DNA from: Sphingobium xenophagum NBRC 107872
GTDB taxonomy: Bacteria; Pseudomonadota; Alphaproteobacteria; Sphingomonadales; Sphingomonadaceae
Assembly: GCF_000367345.1 (NCBI RefSeq)
Contig: NZ_BARE01000017.1
Span: forward strand, 85,963-149,962
Direction of reading: 5' to 3'
Length of the DNA stretch: 64,000 nucleotides
Made by a program: the position numbers and the translations under genes
Shown: positions 17,805-30,637 of the stretch, in pieces
How the letters are laid out: every line of letters starts with the position of its first letter
Numbering within the stretch: position 1 is the first letter of the stretch
The notes under the pieces: model-generated
Databases searched by the model: none
Seen by the model: only the letters and a program-made list of their open reading frames with translations
What the model was told of the DNA's origin: nothing

Positions 17805-17893
17805 GGTGTCGTCTCCCCATGTCGATGACGGGGGAGGGGTATCGCTGCGATGCGGCTGCTACCAGTGACAAATATGGTTAGGGGAGGGGCCGA

Positions 17894-18316
17894 TCAGGCC
17901 GCGCCGTCGCCAGCGATCAGCTTGAGTTCCGTGACCGGGCTATGGTCCTCATGCGCGAAATGTCCTTCGATCCGGCTGCCCGGCTCGATCGTTATCCGTT
18001 CATAGCGCACGTCGCCTGTGATCCGGGCCGTGCTCTCAACCACCAGTTCCTGCGCGGCAATCGATCCGTCGACAAGACCCGCCAGGCGCGCGCTTTGTGC
18101 GGTGACATGGCCGACGATGCGGCTGTCTGGACCCTGCACCAGCGCGGCACAGCTGATGTCGCCTTCAACCGTGCCGTCGACATGCAGGTCGACCGACGCG
18201 GTCAGATTGCCGCTGATGGTCACATCACTGCCGATCAGCGAAAAGGGGGTGTTTTTAGCCCCGGTTGCCGACATCGGCGAAACGCGCTTTTGCGATTTGC
18301 TGGACTTGGAGAACAT
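17894..18316 (-). CDS. Bactofilin (polymer-forming cytoskeletal protein)
   Basis: A 140-residue bactofilin. The central beta-helix domain (about 28-125) has the repeating pattern of short hydrophobic beta rungs (SLIGSDVTISGNL, VDLHVDGTVEGDI, RIVGHVTAQSARLAGLVDGSI, ITGDVRYERITIEPGSRIEGHF). Bactofilins polymerise without nucleotide on the inner face of the membrane and position cell-wall enzymes. The ATG at 18316 has GGAGG 9 nt upstream. It overlaps the M23 peptidase gene by 62 nt in another frame, so the two are tightly coupled. The basic Ser/Lys N-terminal tail would bind membrane. Confidence 0.88.
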   Translation of the reverse strand: MFSKSSKSQKRVSPMSATGAKNTPFSLIGSDVTISGNLTASVDLHVDGTVEGDISCAALVQGPDSRIVGHVTAQSARLAGLVDGSIAAQELVVESTARITGDVRYERITIEPGSRIEGHFAHEDHSPVTELKLIAGDGAA

Positions 18317-19481
18317 CTTGGCGGGCCTCCAGAAAACGGCGCGGGTTGATGGCCTGGCCATTCAGCCGGACCTCGAAATGCAGGTGGGTGCCGGTCGAAC
18401 GGCCAGTCGATCCCATGCGGCCGATCGTGTCGCCGCGTGAAACCGACTCGCCCACGCGACCGACGAAGCCGGAAAGATGAGCATAACGGGTCATCAGACC
18501 ATTGCCATGTTCGACCTCTACGACATTGCCATAGCCCTGACGCTGGCCCACGAAGCTGACCTTGCCGCCAGCGGCAGCGTGAATGGGTTGACCATAGCGG
18601 CCGGGAAAGTCGATTCCGGCATGGAAAGCCGCGTGGCCGTTAAACGGATCGCGGCGATAGCCATAGGAACTGGTCTGCATCGGTGCCGTGGTGGGCTTGC
18701 CCGACGGGATGGTGAGCAGGCTGCGCTCCAGCAATTCCATGCGGTTGAGCGCGCTGGCCAGCTCTTCCAGCTCGCCGGTCATCGCACCCTTGTCGCCCTT
18801 CCACGGCACGAAGGGGCCACCCTGCGCGCGGGCGGTGTTGCGGGTCAGGCTGTCGGGGTTCAGGCCAAAGCTGCGGATCGCGGCGGCGGCTTTGTCTGCG
18901 CGCCGCTCGACCGCGCTGGTCAGCATCATCGCGAACTGACGCTGCCGCTGGGCCAATCGGACGAGAGGCGCGGCTTCGGGGGCCATGCTGATCTTGGCCG
19001 TCAGCTTGCCCTTCTCGCCGCTCTTGGCCGGGCCGACCAGATCGGCGCCCGCGGCATTGCCGTCCTCCGCACCGAAATGCGTCTTGTAGAGTTCATCCAT
19101 GAAATCCTGGCGCGCTTCCAAGTCCTGCGCCAGATCCTCGACCGATTTGCGATAGTCCGCGACCTTGTCCGCCGTGCTGGCGACGGCCTTGCCCTGCTCG
19201 GCGAGCCGTGCGCGCTCCTGCGCCACAGCGGCTTTGCCAGCGAGCATCGAGATGGTTGCGCCGCCCCAGCCGATCAACGCGGTGGAGGCGATGGCAATAG
19301 CGGCAAGCTGCGCCCGGCGCGAGATTCGCAGGAACTTCACCTGCCCCCCGGAGCGGAGAAAAATCTCCCGCTCAGGGCAAAGCGCGTTCAACCGCGCGCG
19401 GAGAGCGGCGGCTCCCGTTTTGCTGTTCTGCGACAATTGCGACCCCGCACTCTTATTCGAGTCGGGCCGATAGCAAAGCAT
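18255..19481 (-). CDS. Membrane-anchored M23 (LytM-type) endopeptidase
   Basis: A 408-residue protein. Residues about 55-85 are a membrane anchor (RRAQLAAIAIASTALIGWGG). A coiled-coil periplasmic stretch follows (about 85-145). The C-terminal M23 domain (about 270-375) has the Zn ligands in HAGIDFPG and the GTHLHFEVRL pair, plus YGNVVEVEHGNG. Both HxxxD and HxH are intact, so the enzyme should cut peptidoglycan crosslinks. It lies just before the bactofilin, overlapping by 62 nt. In several bacteria bactofilins recruit such M23 enzymes to shape the cell; that role is inferred here. Confidence 0.9.
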   Translation of the reverse strand: MLCYRPDSNKSAGSQLSQNSKTGAAALRARLNALCPEREIFLRSGGQVKFLRISRRAQLAAIAIASTALIGWGGATISMLAGKAAVAQERARLAEQGKAVASTADKVADYRKSVEDLAQDLEARQDFMDELYKTHFGAEDGNAAGADLVGPAKSGEKGKLTAKISMAPEAAPLVRLAQRQRQFAMMLTSAVERRADKAAAAIRSFGLNPDSLTRNTARAQGGPFVPWKGDKGAMTGELEELASALNRMELLERSLLTIPSGKPTTAPMQTSSYGYRRDPFNGHAAFHAGIDFPGRYGQPIHAAAGGKVSFVGQRQGYGNVVEVEHGNGLMTRYAHLSGFVGRVGESVSRGDTIGRMGSTGRSTGTHLHFEVRLNGQAINPRRFLEARQDVLQVQQIAKARFADVGNRG

Positions 19482-19601
19482 TGCGAACTAGGCGAATCCG
19501 TCGTTGCGGAGTCGTGACGAGTCGAAGCCTCAGCGCGGTGAAATGATTGGGACCTTTATTTGTTCCTTGCCGTCGAAAACAATTTTCAGCGCTGTTTCAA
19601 T

Positions 19602-21905
19602 CTATTTGAGGGCTGGGCTGGCGAGTCTCTGTTTTGCCAGCAGCTCTGTTATGGTCGCCGCAGGCATGGCTGCGCCAAAATGATAACCTTGGCCATAATG
19701 GCATCCGCCTGCGCGCAGATAATCGACCTGACTGCTATTCTCCACCCCTTCGGCCACGGTACGGATGCCCAGGCTATAGGCCAGGTTCAGCACCGTGCGG
19801 ACGATGGCGGCGTCGTCCGGGTCCGTCTCCAGATCGCGGACGAAGCGCTGGTCGATCTTGATGATGTCGATCGGAAATTGCTTGAGGTGGGAGAGGGATG
19901 CGTAGCCCGTCCCGAAGTCATCAAGGGCAATGGACACGCCCGCTTTGCTCAGGCGGTGCAGCACCTGCCCGACACGGTCCGCATTGCGACCCAGAAAGAC
20001 CGACTCGGTGACCTCCAGCTCGATCATCGTCGGCGGCAGGCCCGCCTGCGCCAGCCGCTCCAGCAAATGACCCGTAAAATTGTCATCGCTAAGGTCCGCG
20101 CCCGACACGTTGAGGGCGACATGACCAACGTCCAGCCCGGCATCGCGCCAGCGGGTGCAGTCGGCAATGATGCCGGCGATCATCTGATTGGTGATCGCCG
20201 GTCCCAGTTCGGGATGCTCGAACGCTGCGGCGATGTCGGCCGGCATGATGACCGTTCCATTGCCGGTCGGGCAGCGGAACAGCGCTTCGAACCCGATGAT
20301 CGTGCCGGTGTCGAGCGCGATCTTGGGCTGATACCAGGGGCAGGGGTGTTCCTGCGCCAGAACATGCCGGGCACGGTCGAGCATCGCTGTCTCCCGGTCC
20401 CAGCTTTCCAGCAGGTCCGGCCCGAATATGGTTGCGCGGCCCCGGCCGTTATTCTTGGCATGATAAAGGGCGATGTCGGCATGTTTGACCAGCGCGGTCA
20501 CATCCTCGCCATGGTCGGGGAACAGCGCCACGCCGATGCTGACGCGAGATTCGATCGGTCGGCCGCGATAGTCGAGCGGCGCGTGCAGATGATCGGCGAT
20601 GCGTGTCAGGATCGACTGAAGCGCGTCGGCATCGGGCAGGCGGGTCAGCAGCACGGCAAATTCGTCGCCACCCATCCGCGCGACCAGATCACCCGGCCGC
20701 AATGCTTGGCGCAGCCGTCCGGCCACGGCGCATAGCAGGGCGTCGCCTGCATCATGCCCGGCCGTGTCATTGACCCGCTTGAATTCATCCAGATCGATCA
20801 GCAGGACCGCGAGTTGCGTCCGGTCGTTCGATGCCGCGGTCGCCTGCGTCACGGCGGCGATGAAATGCGCGCGGTTGGCAAGGCCGGTGAGCGCGTCCGT
20901 CATGGCGAGGCGTTCGAGATGCCGTTCGGCCTGCTTGCGTTCGGTAATGTCGACCACGCTGGTCATGAAGCAGGGTTCGCCGTCGATCACGATCGGGCGG
21001 GCGGACAGCATTGCATGGCGGATGGCCCCGTCGGCGCGGCGCAGCCGACACTCGAAATTGTCCACCGCGCCGCCACGCTGAAGCGTAGCGAACAGCTCGT
21101 CGCGCACTGGCAAATCCACATAGGTTTGCTCGACATTGTCGAGCCGGACGTCATGTCCCGCTCCATAGGCGTCGATAGCCGCGCGGTTTAGATGCAGGAT
21201 TTGACCGTCATAGCGCGTGACCAGCAAGGGTAACGGCACAGCCATGAACATGCGCTGCAACGTATCGCGGCTGTTGGCCAGTTCCAGCTGTACGGCCTGC
21301 GCGACCTGCCCGGCGGTCCATTCCTGCCGCTGAAGCCGGTTGTTGCGCGCGATCGCGATGCACATGCCGCAATGGAGTATCAGCATGGCCAGAACCATGC
21401 CCGGCATGGTGGAGGACAGCGGGGCAGGGGCGAGATAGCCGATCAGCAGCACGATGCCACAGGCCAGCCCGCCGCCGACATTGCCGCGATAACTGGTTGG
21501 GACGACCAGGTAGAAAACCAGCGGCAGCATGACGAGGACGAAGATGGCGATGTCGCTGCGCGAACTCACCAGAAAGGCGACGCCGATGGCGGTTACGACC
21601 TGCCAGGCGAAGCAGATGCGTTCAACCGCCCGAAAGCTTGTCATCCGACGGGTTAGCCACAGGCTGACGATCGACCAGATAATCACGGCCAATCGTGCGG
21701 GCACGGCGACCCAGAAATGCGCGGTCCCGGCAAAGCGCCAGTCGCTCAACAGGAACAGCGTGTTGAGAATCGTGGAAAGAATGAAAAGATTGCGGGCATG
21801 ACGCCGCGATTCGGGCAGGCGCTCGGACTGGAACGCCGACTCCCGCTCGGCCAAGCGAAATTCGCCGCTGATTGTCGAAAGCCCGTTCACGTCCAGTCCA
21901 GTCAA
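19602..21905 (-). CDS. Membrane PAS-GGDEF-EAL cyclic-di-GMP protein
   Basis: A 767-residue protein. The N-terminus has about five membrane helices (about 40-195). A PAS domain follows (about 215-325), then GGDEF (about 335-500) and EAL (about 515-760). The GGDEF active site is intact (ARMGGDEFAVLL) and the EAL domain has EALFR, ALNVSGADLS, ELEVTES, DDFGTGYASL, IKID and AEGVE, so both diguanylate cyclase and phosphodiesterase activity are possible. Net direction cannot be read from sequence. The start is TTG at 21905, with a GTG alternative at 21890; the start is uncertain. Confidence 0.88.
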   Translation of the reverse strand: MTGLDVNGLSTISGEFRLAERESAFQSERLPESRRHARNLFILSTILNTLFLLSDWRFAGTAHFWVAVPARLAVIIWSIVSLWLTRRMTSFRAVERICFAWQVVTAIGVAFLVSSRSDIAIFVLVMLPLVFYLVVPTSYRGNVGGGLACGIVLLIGYLAPAPLSSTMPGMVLAMLILHCGMCIAIARNNRLQRQEWTAGQVAQAVQLELANSRDTLQRMFMAVPLPLLVTRYDGQILHLNRAAIDAYGAGHDVRLDNVEQTYVDLPVRDELFATLQRGGAVDNFECRLRRADGAIRHAMLSARPIVIDGEPCFMTSVVDITERKQAERHLERLAMTDALTGLANRAHFIAAVTQATAASNDRTQLAVLLIDLDEFKRVNDTAGHDAGDALLCAVAGRLRQALRPGDLVARMGGDEFAVLLTRLPDADALQSILTRIADHLHAPLDYRGRPIESRVSIGVALFPDHGEDVTALVKHADIALYHAKNNGRGRATIFGPDLLESWDRETAMLDRARHVLAQEHPCPWYQPKIALDTGTIIGFEALFRCPTGNGTVIMPADIAAAFEHPELGPAITNQMIAGIIADCTRWRDAGLDVGHVALNVSGADLSDDNFTGHLLERLAQAGLPPTMIELEVTESVFLGRNADRVGQVLHRLSKAGVSIALDDFGTGYASLSHLKQFPIDIIKIDQRFVRDLETDPDDAAIVRTVLNLAYSLGIRTVAEGVENSSQVDYLRAGGCHYGQGYHFGAAMPAATITELLAKQRLASPALK

Positions 21906-22258
21906 GGCGCCCCGTTGGTGCCGGGGGCTAAAATAGGGCAGGCACGGTTAGTAATTCCCTAACTAGCGTCCTTTGACCCTGCCAGATCAACGGGATGGCC
22001 AGGCGGTCGGCGATCGGCTTGACCCTTTGCCCCGGCATCGCTATAGGCCCGCCTGCCCAGCGGTCTGCCGCGTCGAGACTCGTCTCCTCGCATCATCCCA
22101 CGCGGGCAATACAGAGCTGAACATTACCGGATGCTCTTGCGGCTCCAGGGGGGTATTGCACCCGCCGGGGCCTTTGCTGTTTGGAAGCGACATGTTTCCC
22201 GGCCGCACTGAAACGCAGGGATGTTGCGGTAAAGTAACTGAAAAAGGTGAAGGGCTTC
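21906..22258 (+). other. Gene-free stretch with the str-operon promoter and leader
   Basis: These 353 bases separate the GGDEF-EAL gene from rpsL. The left part is the upstream region of the minus-strand gene. The right part carries the promoter at 22019-22047 and an rpsL leader of about 200 nt. No coding region is seen. Confidence 0.7.
22019..22047 (+). promoter_or_regulatory. Sigma-70-type promoter for the rpsL-rpsG-fusA-tuf operon
   Basis: TTGACC (22019-22024), a 17-nt spacer and TATAGG (22042-22047) match the housekeeping consensus well. This gives a leader of about 205 nt before rpsL, long enough for autoregulatory structure. Confidence 0.72.
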
Positions 22259-22630
22259 ATGCCAACAATCAACCAGCTGGTCCGCAAGGGCCGCGAACCG
22301 CAGAAGGCCAAATCGAAGGTCCCTGCCATGGATGCGAACCCGCAAAAGCGTGGCGTTTGCACCCGCGTCTATACCACGACCCCGAAAAAGCCGAACTCGG
22401 CGCTCCGCAAGGTTGCCAAGGTTCGCCTGGTCAACCAGCGCGAAGTCATCACCTATATTCCGGGTGAAGGTCACAACCTTCAGGAACATAGCGTCGTACT
22501 GATCCGCGGCGGTCGTGTGCGAGATCTTCCGGGCGTGCGTTACCACGTTCTTCGCGGCGTTCTGGATACCCAGGGCGTCAAGGATCGCAAGCAGAGCCGT
22601 TCCAAGTACGGCGCCAAGCGTCCTAAGTAA
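22259..22630 (+). CDS. rpsL: 30S ribosomal protein S12
   Basis: A 123-residue S12, a decoding-centre protein. Start ATG at 22259 ([12 protein letters not shown]); a GTG four codons upstream is not family-like. The decoding loop reads [13 protein letters not shown]. The lysines at the streptomycin-resistance positions look wild type (TPKKPN and [10 protein letters not shown]), so no resistance mutation is visible. First gene of the str operon. Confidence 0.97.
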   Translation: MPTINQLVRKGREPQKAKSKVPAMDANPQKRGVCTRVYTTTPKKPNSALRKVAKVRLVNQREVITYIPGEGHNLQEHSVVLIRGGRVRDLPGVRYHVLRGVLDTQGVKDRKQSRSKYGAKRPK

Positions 22631-22644
22631 GGGGAGAACAACCT

Positions 22645-23115
22645 ATGTCACGTCGTCGTCGCCCCGAAAAGCGCATCATCCTGCCCGATCCCAAATATGG
22701 CGATCAGGTTCTGTCGAAATTCATGAACTCCATCATGCAGGACGGCAAGAAGGCTGTTGCTGAATCGATCGTTTATGGCGCCCTGGAAACCGTCGAGGCC
22801 CGCGCCAAGAAGGATCCGATCGGCATGTTCCATGACGCGCTGAACAACATCAAGCCGGGCATCGAAGTTCGCAGCCGCCGCGTTGGCGGTGCGACCTATC
22901 AGGTTCCCGTCGAAGTGCGTCCTGAGCGTTCGCAGGCCCTGGCCATTCGCTGGCTGATCGCCGCAGCGCGTAACCGCAGCGAAACCACCATGGCCGCCCG
23001 CCTGTCGGGTGAACTGATGGATGCAGCCAACAACCGCGGCAACGCGGTCAAGAAGCGCGAAGACACGCACCGCATGGCGGAAGCGAACCGCGCCTTCTCG
23101 CACTATCGCTGGTAA
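22645..23115 (+). CDS. rpsG: 30S ribosomal protein S7
   Basis: A 156-residue S7, the primary organiser of the 30S head. N-terminus [20 protein letters not shown] and C-terminus RAFSHYRW are typical, with the core [24 protein letters not shown] is the ribosome binding site. 14 nt after rpsL. In many bacteria S7 represses the str operon by binding its leader; no such site is assigned here. Confidence 0.97.
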   Translation: MSRRRRPEKRIILPDPKYGDQVLSKFMNSIMQDGKKAVAESIVYGALETVEARAKKDPIGMFHDALNNIKPGIEVRSRRVGGATYQVPVEVRPERSQALAIRWLIAAARNRSETTMAARLSGELMDAANNRGNAVKKREDTHRMAEANRAFSHYRW

Positions 23116-23122
23116 AAAGATT

Positions 23123-23156
23123 GGCGGGGCGGCGTTCAATCGGCCGCTGCCCCGCC
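23123..23156 (+). terminator. GC hairpin after rpsG, possible attenuator
   Basis: GGCGGGGC (23123-23130) pairs with GCCCCGCC (23149-23156) around an 18-nt loop. No strong T-tract follows, so partial termination or transcript processing is more likely than full termination. It lies in the 160-nt rpsG-fusA gap. Confidence 0.45.
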
Positions 23157-23275
23157 TATCGCTCTTAAAAATCCATCCGTTCGTCGTGGGCCTACCCATG
23201 GCGGACGGATTGGTTTAGGGGCCACGCAAGAACACGAATCCCCAACCGCCGGTGCGCCGGCAACGGAGAAGCATC

Positions 23276-25348
<2,073 letters not shown>

Positions 25349-25479
25349 AAATCCTGATCCGCCCTGTGCGAACGGGGCGGTTAGGGCTTTCATTATGCAA
25401 ATTTGCTGCTATGGACGCGCCTTCGCAAGGCGCGGCCGAGCGGTCAAACCCATCGGATTTGATTAGAAGGTAGGATAAA

Positions 25480-26670
<1,191 letters not shown>

Positions 26671-26679
26671 TATAGGCAG

Positions 26680-26719
26680 CGAGCCGCGCGGGTCATCTGA
26701 TTCGCGCGGCTCGGATTTT
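26680..26719 (+). terminator. Intrinsic terminator after tuf
   Basis: CGAGCCGCGCG (26680-26690), a 12-nt loop and CGCGCGGCTCG (26703-26713) make a perfect 11-bp stem followed by GATTTTAA. It marks the end of the str operon. The S10 operon then needs its own promoter in the 139-nt gap before rpsJ, where a T-rich stretch (26777-26784) is also seen. Confidence 0.75.
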
Positions 26720-26809
26720 AACCGCCTCGGACCGATCCTCGCCGGCTTCGCGCTAGAGGATTAAACGGGGCGGTTTGTTTTTTTGGCTCTTTCGCATCGG
26801 TAGTAGGAC

Positions 26810-27118
26810 ATGGACAGCAACATCCGCATTCGCCTTAAGGCGTTCGATCATCGCGTGCTCGATCAGGCGACCGGCGACATCGCCGACACCGCCCGCCGCA
26901 CCGGCGCCCTCATTCGCGGCCCCATTCCTCTGCCGACGCGCATTGAAAAGTTCACGGTCAACCGTGGCCCGCACGTCGACAAGAAATCGCGCGAGCAGTT
27001 CGAGGTCCGCACCTACAAGCGTATGCTTGACATTGTGCAGCCGACGCCGCAGACGGTCGACGCGCTGATGAAGCTGGACCTGGCTGCCGGCGTGAATGTC
27101 GAGATCAAGCTCGCTTAA
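26810..27118 (+). CDS. rpsJ: 30S ribosomal protein S10
   Basis: A 102-residue S10 (NusE), a 30S head protein and a partner of NusB in antitermination. N-terminus [44 protein letters not shown] is the family loop. First gene of the S10 block, but separated from rplC by an unusually long 314-nt gap. Confidence 0.97.
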   Translation: MDSNIRIRLKAFDHRVLDQATGDIADTARRTGALIRGPIPLPTRIEKFTVNRGPHVDKKSREQFEVRTYKRMLDIVQPTPQTVDALMKLDLAAGVNVEIKLA

Positions 27119-27432
27119 GCGGGTTTGCCTTTAGCCCCGGCGATGGCCGGGCAGGCAAGCCAGCAAGTTCCTGCTGACTGAAAAGTTGCCAGGGTATCGG
27201 GTATTCCACCCCGCCTTCTGCAAGGAAGGGTGGAAGCTCAAACGACACAAGGGATACCGCGCGGCTTCGGCCGTGGCCCTGGTCCCCCGTCGCTGTTCCC
27301 GAATAGGGGGTGGCATCCAACCCAGACGGGGTGATCTGCAAACTAAGGGTTGGCCGCGAAGGAGAGATCCTGAGCGGTTTTTTCGTTGGATACGCCCGCT
27401 GATAAGGCGGGCCTCTATTGGGAGTATGGATC
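27119..27432 (+). promoter_or_regulatory. Structured 314-nt rplC leader after rpsJ
   Basis: No gene is seen. The region has several self-complementary blocks, including GCCCGC (27394-27399) with GCGGGC (27407-27412) just before the rplC ribosome binding site, and a CCGC/GCGG stem ahead of a T6 run (27378-27383) that looks like an attenuator. By analogy with other S10 operons this may be an L4-type autoregulatory leader, though here it follows rpsJ. The binding protein is not known. Confidence 0.5.
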
Positions 27433-28185
27433 ATGCGCACTGGCGTGATCGCGAAGAAAGTCGGGATGACCCGCCTGTTCCAGGAGGACGGGCGTCACGT
27501 TCCGGTTACGGTTCTGGCCCTTGAGGGCAACCAGGTCGTGGCTCGGAAGGATGTGGACAGCGACGGCTATGTGGCCGTGCAGCTGGGTGCCGGCACCGCG
27601 AAAGTTAAGAATGTCGCCAAGCCGCAGCGCGGTCACTTCGCCAAGGCGGAAGTGGAGCCCAAGGCTCGTCTGGTCGAATTCCGTGTCGCCGAGGACGCGC
27701 TCCTCGATGTCGGCGCAGAAATCGCCGCTGACCATTTCATCGCCGGCCAGCTGGTCGACGTGGCCGGTCACACCCAGGGTAAGGGCTTTGCCGGCGCCAT
27801 GAAGCGTTGGGGCTTCGGCGGTATGCGCGCCACCCACGGTGTGTCGATCAGCCATCGTGCCCATGGTTCGACGGGTAACCGCCAGGATCCGGGTCGCGTC
27901 TTCAAGAACAAGAAGATGGCCGGTCATATGGGCGATCGTGAACGCACCCAGCAGAATCTGGAAATCGTGCGGACCGATGTCGAGCGCGGCCTGCTGTTCG
28001 TCAAGGGCAGCGTTCCGGGCGCCAAGGGCACCTGGCTCACCGTCAAGGACGCGGTCAAGGTCGCTCGTCCGGCGGACGCACCCTATCCCGCCAGCCTGAA
28101 AAAGGCTGACAATAGCAACGACGCTGCGAACACCCCGGCCGAAGACGCCGTGGCGACCGACGTCACCGAAGGCCAGGAGGGCTAA
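27433..28185 (+). CDS. rplC: 50S ribosomal protein L3
   Basis: A 250-residue L3. Start ATG at 27433 ([17 protein letters not shown]) with TTGGGAG upstream; an in-frame TTG at 27418 is the same ribosome-binding region. The loop [22 protein letters not shown] reaches the peptidyl transferase centre. The C-terminus carries an extra Asp/Ala-rich tail ([20 protein letters not shown]), longer than in E. coli. Confidence 0.96.
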   Translation: MRTGVIAKKVGMTRLFQEDGRHVPVTVLALEGNQVVARKDVDSDGYVAVQLGAGTAKVKNVAKPQRGHFAKAEVEPKARLVEFRVAEDALLDVGAEIAADHFIAGQLVDVAGHTQGKGFAGAMKRWGFGGMRATHGVSISHRAHGSTGNRQDPGRVFKNKKMAGHMGDRERTQQNLEIVRTDVERGLLFVKGSVPGAKGTWLTVKDAVKVARPADAPYPASLKKADNSNDAANTPAEDAVATDVTEGQEG

Positions 28186-28188
28186 ACC

Positions 28189-28812
28189 ATGAAGGTCAAG
28201 GTACAGACCCTCGACGCAGCAGAAGCTGGCGATCTGGAGCTGAACGATGCCGTTTTCGGCCTCGAGCCCCGCGCCGACATTCTGCATCGCGTCGTCACCT
28301 GGCAGCTTGAAAAGCGCCGCGGCACCGCCCGTGCCACGCGCGAGCGCAGCGATGTCGCCCGCACCGGCAAGAAGTTCGGTCGCCAGAAGGGCGGCGGCAC
28401 CGCCCGTCACGGCGATCGCCGTGCGCCGGTGTTCATCGGCGGTGGTAAGGCCCACGGTGCCCGCGTCCGTGACTTCAATCCCTCGCTGAACAAGAAGGTT
28501 CGCGCGCTGGGTCTGAAGATGGCGCTGTCGTCGAAGGTCAAGGCTGGTACGCTCACGATCATCGACAGCCTGGATGTTGCCGAAGGCAAGACCAAGGCGC
28601 TGGTCGCCAGCCTCGCCAAGCTGAACCTCAACAAGGTGCTGTTCATCGACGGCGACGCTGTGAACATCAGCTTTGCCAAGGCATCGGCCAACATTGTCGG
28701 CGTGGACCTGCTGCCGGCCGTCGGCGCCAATGTCTACGACATTTTGAAAGCCGACTCGCTGGTGCTTACGCGCGCTGCGGTCGAAAAGCTGGAGGCCCGT
28801 TTCAATGGCTAA
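28189..28812 (+). CDS. rplD: 50S ribosomal protein L4
   Basis: A 207-residue L4, complete. It lines the exit tunnel and in many bacteria represses its own operon. Typical segments: [25 protein letters not shown] and [13 protein letters not shown]. It begins 3 nt after rplC and its stop overlaps the rplW start by 8 nt, so translation is coupled. Confidence 0.96.
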   Translation: MKVKVQTLDAAEAGDLELNDAVFGLEPRADILHRVVTWQLEKRRGTARATRERSDVARTGKKFGRQKGGGTARHGDRRAPVFIGGGKAHGARVRDFNPSLNKKVRALGLKMALSSKVKAGTLTIIDSLDVAEGKTKALVASLAKLNLNKVLFIDGDAVNISFAKASANIVGVDLLPAVGANVYDILKADSLVLTRAAVEKLEARFNG

Positions 28813-29119
28813 AAAGCAAGCCGGAACCGTCGACAACCGTCATTATGACGTCGTCGTCGCGCCGCACATCACCGAAAAGTCGACGCTCCTGAGCGAAAAC
28901 AACGCCGTGGTTTTCAAGGTCGCCAACAACGCGACCAAGCCGGAAATCAAGGCGGCTGTCGAAGCGCTGTTCGGCGTGACCGTCAAGGCGGTCAACACGC
29001 TGGTGCAGAAGGGCAAGACCAAGCGCTGGAAGGGCAAGCCCTACACGCGTTCGGACGTCAAGAAGGCGATCGTGACGCTGGCCGAAGGCCAGTCCATCGA
29101 CGTCACCACCGGTATCTGA
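28805..29119 (+). CDS. rplW: 50S ribosomal protein L23
   Basis: A 104-residue L23 at the tunnel exit, the docking site for trigger factor and [37 protein letters not shown] and [14 protein letters not shown] fit the family. Overlaps the rplD stop. Confidence 0.96.
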   Translation: MAKKQAGTVDNRHYDVVVAPHITEKSTLLSENNAVVFKVANNATKPEIKAAVEALFGVTVKAVNTLVQKGKTKRWKGKPYTRSDVKKAIVTLAEGQSIDVTTGI

Positions 29120-29129
29120 GGCGCGGACC

Positions 29130-29966
29130 ATGGCACTCAAGCACTATAACCCGACCAGCCCCGCCCAGCGCGGCCTGATCCTGGTCGACAAGTCGAGCCT
29201 GCACAAAGGAAAGCCCGTCAAGGCGCTGACCGAAGGCAAGCGCAAGACCGGTGGCCGCAACAACAAGGGTCATGTGACCTCGCGCGGTATCGGCGGCGGT
29301 CACAAGCAGCGCTATCGTATCATCGATTTCAAGCGTCGCTTGTGGGATGTCGAAGGTACGGTCGAGCGTCTGGAATATGACCCGAACCGCACCGCCTTCA
29401 TTGCGCTGGTCAACTATCCCGATGGCACCCAGGCCTATATCCTGGCGCCGCAGCGTCTTGCGCCCGGTGACAAGGTCATCGCGGGCAAGAAGACCGACGT
29501 GAAGCCGGGCAACGCGATGGAACTGGGTCAGATGCCGGTCGGCACGATCATCCACAACATCGAGATGAAGCCGGGCAAGGGCGGTCAGCTCTGCCGTTCG
29601 GCGGGCACCTACGCCCAGCTGGTCGGTCGCGATCGCGGCATGGTCATGGTTCGCCTGTCGTCGGGTGAACAGCGCTACATTCGTTCCGATTGCATGGGCA
29701 CCATCGGCGCCGTCAGCAACCCGGACAATGGCAACACCAACCTCGCCAAGGCAGGCCGCAACCGTTGGAAGGGCATTCGTCCTCTGACCCGCGGTGTTGC
29801 CAAGAACCCGGTCGATCACCCGCATGGTGGTGGTGAAGGCCGGACCTCTGGCGGCCGTCATCCGGTCACGCCCTGGGGCAAGCCGACCAAGGGTGCTCGC
29901 ACCCGCCACAACAAGGCGACGGATAAGATGATCATCCGTAGCCGCCACGCGAAGAAGAAGAGGTAA
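29130..29966 (+). CDS. rplB: 50S ribosomal protein L2
   Basis: A 278-residue L2 next to the peptidyl transferase centre. N-terminus [38 protein letters not shown] carries the essential His. C-terminal basic tail RSRHAKKKR. Ten nt after rplW. Confidence 0.97.
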   Translation: MALKHYNPTSPAQRGLILVDKSSLHKGKPVKALTEGKRKTGGRNNKGHVTSRGIGGGHKQRYRIIDFKRRLWDVEGTVERLEYDPNRTAFIALVNYPDGTQAYILAPQRLAPGDKVIAGKKTDVKPGNAMELGQMPVGTIIHNIEMKPGKGGQLCRSAGTYAQLVGRDRGMVMVRLSSGEQRYIRSDCMGTIGAVSNPDNGNTNLAKAGRNRWKGIRPLTRGVAKNPVDHPHGGGEGRTSGGRHPVTPWGKPTKGARTRHNKATDKMIIRSRHAKKKR

Positions 29967-29971
29967 GCGAG

Positions 29972-30247
29972 ATGGCTCGTTCCGTCTGGAAAGGTCCGTT
30001 CGTGGACCTCAGCCTTCTGAAGAAGGCGGAAGCCGCGCAGGACGCGGGTGGCCGTGCGCCGATCAAGACCTGGTCGCGTCGTTCCACCATCCTGCCGCAG
30101 TTCGTTGGTCTGACGTTCAACGTCTATAACGGCCGCAAGCATGTTCCGGTCTCCGTGAACGAGGAAATGGTGGGTCACAAGCTGGGCGAATTCGCTCCGA
30201 CCCGCTTCTTCCCCGGCCACGCCGCCGACAAGAAGGGCAAGCGCTAA
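29972..30247 (+). CDS. rpsS: 30S ribosomal protein S19
   Basis: A 91-residue S19 of the 30S head. [18 protein letters not shown] and [24 protein letters not shown] are typical. Its stop overlaps the rplV start by one nt (TAATG). Confidence 0.97.
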   Translation: MARSVWKGPFVDLSLLKKAEAAQDAGGRAPIKTWSRRSTILPQFVGLTFNVYNGRKHVPVSVNEEMVGHKLGEFAPTRFFPGHAADKKGKR

Positions 30248-30633
30248 TGAGCAAGGAAAAAGCTCCGCGTCGCGTCGCCGACAATGAAGCGCTGGCCGTT
30301 GGCACGCAGATCCGTGGTTCGGCCCAGAAGCTGAACCTGGTCGCCACGCTCATCCGCGGCCGCAAGGTCGAAGATGCGCTGAACATCCTCGCCTTCTCCA
30401 AGAAGGCGATGGCGGTCGACGTGCGCAAGGTGCTGGCTTCGGCTATCGCCAACGCAGAAAACAACCACAATCTGGACGTCGACGCGCTGGTCGTCGCGGA
30501 AGCATCGGTAGGCAAGGCGTTCACGCTCAAGCGCTTCCATGCCCGTGGCCGCGGCAAGTCGACCCGGATCCTCAAGCCTTACAGCCGCGTGCGCATCGTC
30601 GTGCGTGAAGCTGGCGAAGAAGCGGAGGCCTAA
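30247..30633 (+). CDS. rplV: 50S ribosomal protein L22
   Basis: A 128-residue L22 whose beta hairpin lines the exit tunnel. [27 protein letters not shown] and the hairpin ...[20 protein letters not shown] are typical. No deletion in the macrolide-resistance loop is apparent. Overlaps rpsS by one base. Confidence 0.96.
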   Translation: MSKEKAPRRVADNEALAVGTQIRGSAQKLNLVATLIRGRKVEDALNILAFSKKAMAVDVRKVLASAIANAENNHNLDVDALVVAEASVGKAFTLKRFHARGRGKSTRILKPYSRVRIVVREAGEEAEA

Positions 30634-30637
30634 GCAC

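Noticed and set aside
25359..25380. GC hairpin between fusA and tuf as a terminator
   Set aside because: Only a 6-bp stem with no T tract, and tuf is expected to be co-transcribed.
27415..28836. Long minus-strand frame opposite rplC and rplD
   Set aside because: Antisense shadow of two ribosomal protein genes; no motif.
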